From positions 1 to 6,025 of the forward strand of contig CAMWVF010000074.1 in assembly GCA_947177545.1 (NCBI GenBank): a stretch of 6,025 nt of DNA, read 5' to 3'. How positions within the stretch are numbered: the stretch's first letter is position 1; the number at the start of each line of letters is the position of its first letter. The notes under the pieces were generated by a model. The model saw only the letters and a list, made by a program, of their open reading frames with translations. It did no database searches and was not told where the DNA came from. Shown in pieces: positions 5,341 through 6,025 of this stretch. Source of the DNA: an uncultured Clostridia bacterium. GTDB taxonomy: Bacteria; Bacillota; Clostridia; Oscillospirales; Ruminococcaceae. A program made the translations under genes and the position numbers.

Positions 5341-5403
5341 TCACCGCTGCGTTTTTGCAAAATAAAGCGGCAGCAGGATTAACGGCAAAATAAGCCATAT
5401 CAT
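5341..5403 (-). CDS. Candidate 20-residue hydrophobic peptide
   Basis: An ATG at 5403-5401 opens MIWLILPLILLPLYFAKTQR and a TGA: one possible transmembrane stretch with a basic tail. Just upstream, a mini-ORF (ATG 5423-5421, MILVFF, TAA) has a good GGGGGA site 6 bp before it. Its TAA shares a base with the second ATG (TAATG), a layout typical of translational coupling. A T7 run precedes this TAA; one extra T would fuse both parts into a 27-residue membrane peptide. A strong promoter lies about 30 bp upstream. The family is not recognised and real expression is uncertain; it could also be leader RNA or a broken small gene. Confidence 0.3.
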   Translation of the reverse strand: MIWLILPLILLPLYFAKTQR

Positions 5404-5451
5404 TAAAAAAATACCAAAATCATGCTATTCCCCCAATTTTTTATTATACTA

Positions 5452-5480
5452 ATTATACTTTAAAATTTTTCAAAAGTCAA
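5452..5480 (-). promoter_or_regulatory. Near-consensus sigma-A promoter reading leftward
   Basis: On the minus strand TTGACT (5480-5475) and a perfect TATAAT (5457-5452) are exactly 17 bp apart; a second TATAAT lies at 5448-5443. This is the best promoter upstream of the hydrophobic peptide, the small remnant, DUF4317 and GH16, giving a leader of about 380 nt before DUF4317. I see no equally good promoter closer to the DUF4317 start. Confidence 0.75.
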
Positions 5481-5484
5481 GCAA

Positions 5485-5584
5485 CAGCAATTACACGGAG
5501 GAAATATACAAAGGTCAAGTCAAAATCCTGTATGTATGGTTCTTGGCGAAGAATTTTGCATACATTCCCAAAGTGTAATTGCTG
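5485..5584. repeat. Nested inverted-repeat element (MITE-like or structured RNA)
   Basis: The outer arms CAGCAATTACAC (5485-5496) and GTGTAATTGCTG (5573-5584) are perfect 12-bp complements. Inside them ATGTATG (5532-5538) pairs with CATACAT (5559-5565), and inside that TTCTT (5540-5544) pairs with AAGAA (5549-5553) around a GGCG tetraloop. The three nested levels would fold into one long stem-loop structure. It lies between two divergent promoters, upstream of both. No target duplication is evident at the ends. It could be a miniature inverted-repeat insertion, a small RNA or a regulatory cruciform. Confidence 0.6.
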
Positions 5585-5586
5585 AA

Positions 5587-5610
5587 GGAACGCCTTTCAG
5601 CGAAAGTTCC
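5587..5610. repeat. Small hairpin next to the nested repeat
   Basis: GGAAC (5587-5591) pairs with GTTCC (5606-5610), and TTTC (5595-5598) with GAAA (5602-5605), around AGC, with three unpaired bases on one side. It starts 3 bp after the outer repeat and may belong to the same structured element. There is no T run, so it is not a terminator. I see nothing firm in 5611-5700. Confidence 0.4.
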
Positions 5611-5701
5611 ACTATACCCCGATACGATAAAAGTTAGTTTTTCAAGTTCCTCCAAGGGGCGGTTTCAGTATGTCAAAAAGGTTAAATTTTTAATTTAGGT
5701 A

Positions 5702-5729
5702 TTGACAAACATATTATATGTGGTATAAT
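5702..5729 (+). promoter_or_regulatory. Sigma-A promoter for the CmpB-family gene
   Basis: A perfect TTGACA (5702-5707) and TATAAT (5724-5729) are separated by 16 bp, 53 bp before the start codon. Transcription should begin near 5736, leaving a leader of about 45 nt, too short for a typical riboswitch. Confidence 0.8.
5709..5721. promoter_or_regulatory. Palindrome in the promoter spacer, possible operator
   Basis: ACATATTATATGT is a perfect 6-bp inverted repeat around one central T, lying wholly between the -35 and -10 boxes. This is a classic position for a repressor site. The AT-only core makes chance symmetry possible. Confidence 0.4.
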
Positions 5730-5781
5730 ATATATCGTTGTATTTATCTTGCCTGACAAATTTTATTTTGGGAGGAATTTT

Positions 5782-6025
5782 ATGGAAACTATACCGTTTC
5801 TTGAATACAGTCTTTATCAGATGTTTCATATGTTTATTTTCTGGTCGTTTATCGGCTGGTGCATAGAGGTCTGCGACATGACCTTGGAAACAGGAGAGTA
5901 CCAAAACCGCGGCTTTCTGAATATGCCGATATGTCCCATTTACGGCTTCGGGGTGCTTATGGTGGTGATTTTTTTCAGACCTATAGAACACACCTTTTTG
6001 CCGCTGTTTTTGTCAACTATGGCAT
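5782..6025 (+). CDS. CmpB-family putative ABC transporter permease (partial, 5' end)
   Basis: The first 81 codons of a membrane protein that runs past the window. Residues 14-31 form a transmembrane helix containing the FIGWCIEV motif (23-30). They are followed by a polar loop with TGEYQNRGFLNMPICPIYGF (37-56), then a second hydrophobic segment GVLMVVIFF and a third starting at FLPLFL. The pattern GW-x-x-E-V, then (N)RGFL-x-x-P-x-CPIYGFG, marks the CmpB family (often called putative ABC-transporter type IV), whose transport role has not been demonstrated to my knowledge. GGGAGGA lies 5-6 bp before the ATG at 5782, and a strong promoter sits 53 bp upstream. The gene is divergent from the DUF4317/GH16 side. 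Confidence 0.88.
   Translation, partial: METIPFLEYSLYQMFHMFIFWSFIGWCIEVCDMTLETGEYQNRGFLNMPICPIYGFGVLMVVIFFRPIEHTFLPLFLSTMA

Noticed and set aside
5485..5610. Riboswitch for the CmpB-family gene
   Set aside because: The structure lies upstream of the gene's promoter (5702-5729), so it would not be in that transcript unless another promoter exists.
5695..5991. Minus-strand ORF of 98 codons
   Set aside because: Antisense of the CmpB-family gene and its promoter; no recognisable protein.
1..6025. CRISPR array
   Set aside because: No regularly spaced short direct repeats were seen; the only direct repeat is the pair at 694 and 1856.

Overview
The window looks like a low-to-moderate GC Gram-positive chromosome of the gut or rumen Clostridia type (Ruminococcus/Oscillospiraceae-like). 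This is inferred from a DUF4317 protein, a CmpB-family membrane protein, strong sigma-A promoters and Shine-Dalgarno sites, and wreckage of a Clostridial conjugative element with TnpV-like and IS66-type genes. It has two parts: a decayed mobile-element zone (about 1-3080) and a resident chromosomal zone (about 3080-6025).

Mobile zone, plus strand. Positions 2-828 hold an ArdC-like N-terminal domain of the kind found in large conjugative-element proteins, broken by a frameshift near 150-175. An IS66-family remnant (829-1855) follows: the C-terminal end of tnpA, a complete tnpB, and only the first ~125 codons of tnpC. The remnant lies between two 135-bp direct repeats (694-828 and 1856-1990, about 87% identical) made of conjugative-element sequence, so both IS ends are fused in frame to that sequence. 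The result is two chimeric ORFs: TnpV start + TnpA tail (757-978) and IS66 transposase N-terminus + element linker and C-terminal region (1480-2520). The second copy also carries a nearly whole TnpV-like gene (1919-2278, one internal amber codon). It is read in a different frame from the long chimeric ORF, so about 360 bp are open in two sense frames. Degraded reading frames (2529-2764) and hairpins fill the space up to 3080.

Resident zone. On the minus strand a near-consensus promoter (5480-5452) faces a short hydrophobic-peptide region, a small gene remnant, a DUF4317 gene (5065-3932) and a secreted single-domain GH16 beta-glucanase (3885-3088). The last two are 46 bp apart, with a perfect 13-bp inverted repeat in the gap. 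On the plus strand a divergent promoter (5702-5729), with a palindrome in its spacer, drives a CmpB-family membrane protein that runs off the window. Between the two divergent promoters is a nested inverted-repeat element (5485-5584).

I see no complete new defence or metabolic system. The most interesting material is the repeat-bounded IS66/conjugative-element mosaic with its dual-frame TnpV segment, the nested palindromic element between divergent promoters, and the tiny hydrophobic ORF that depends on a T7 tract.
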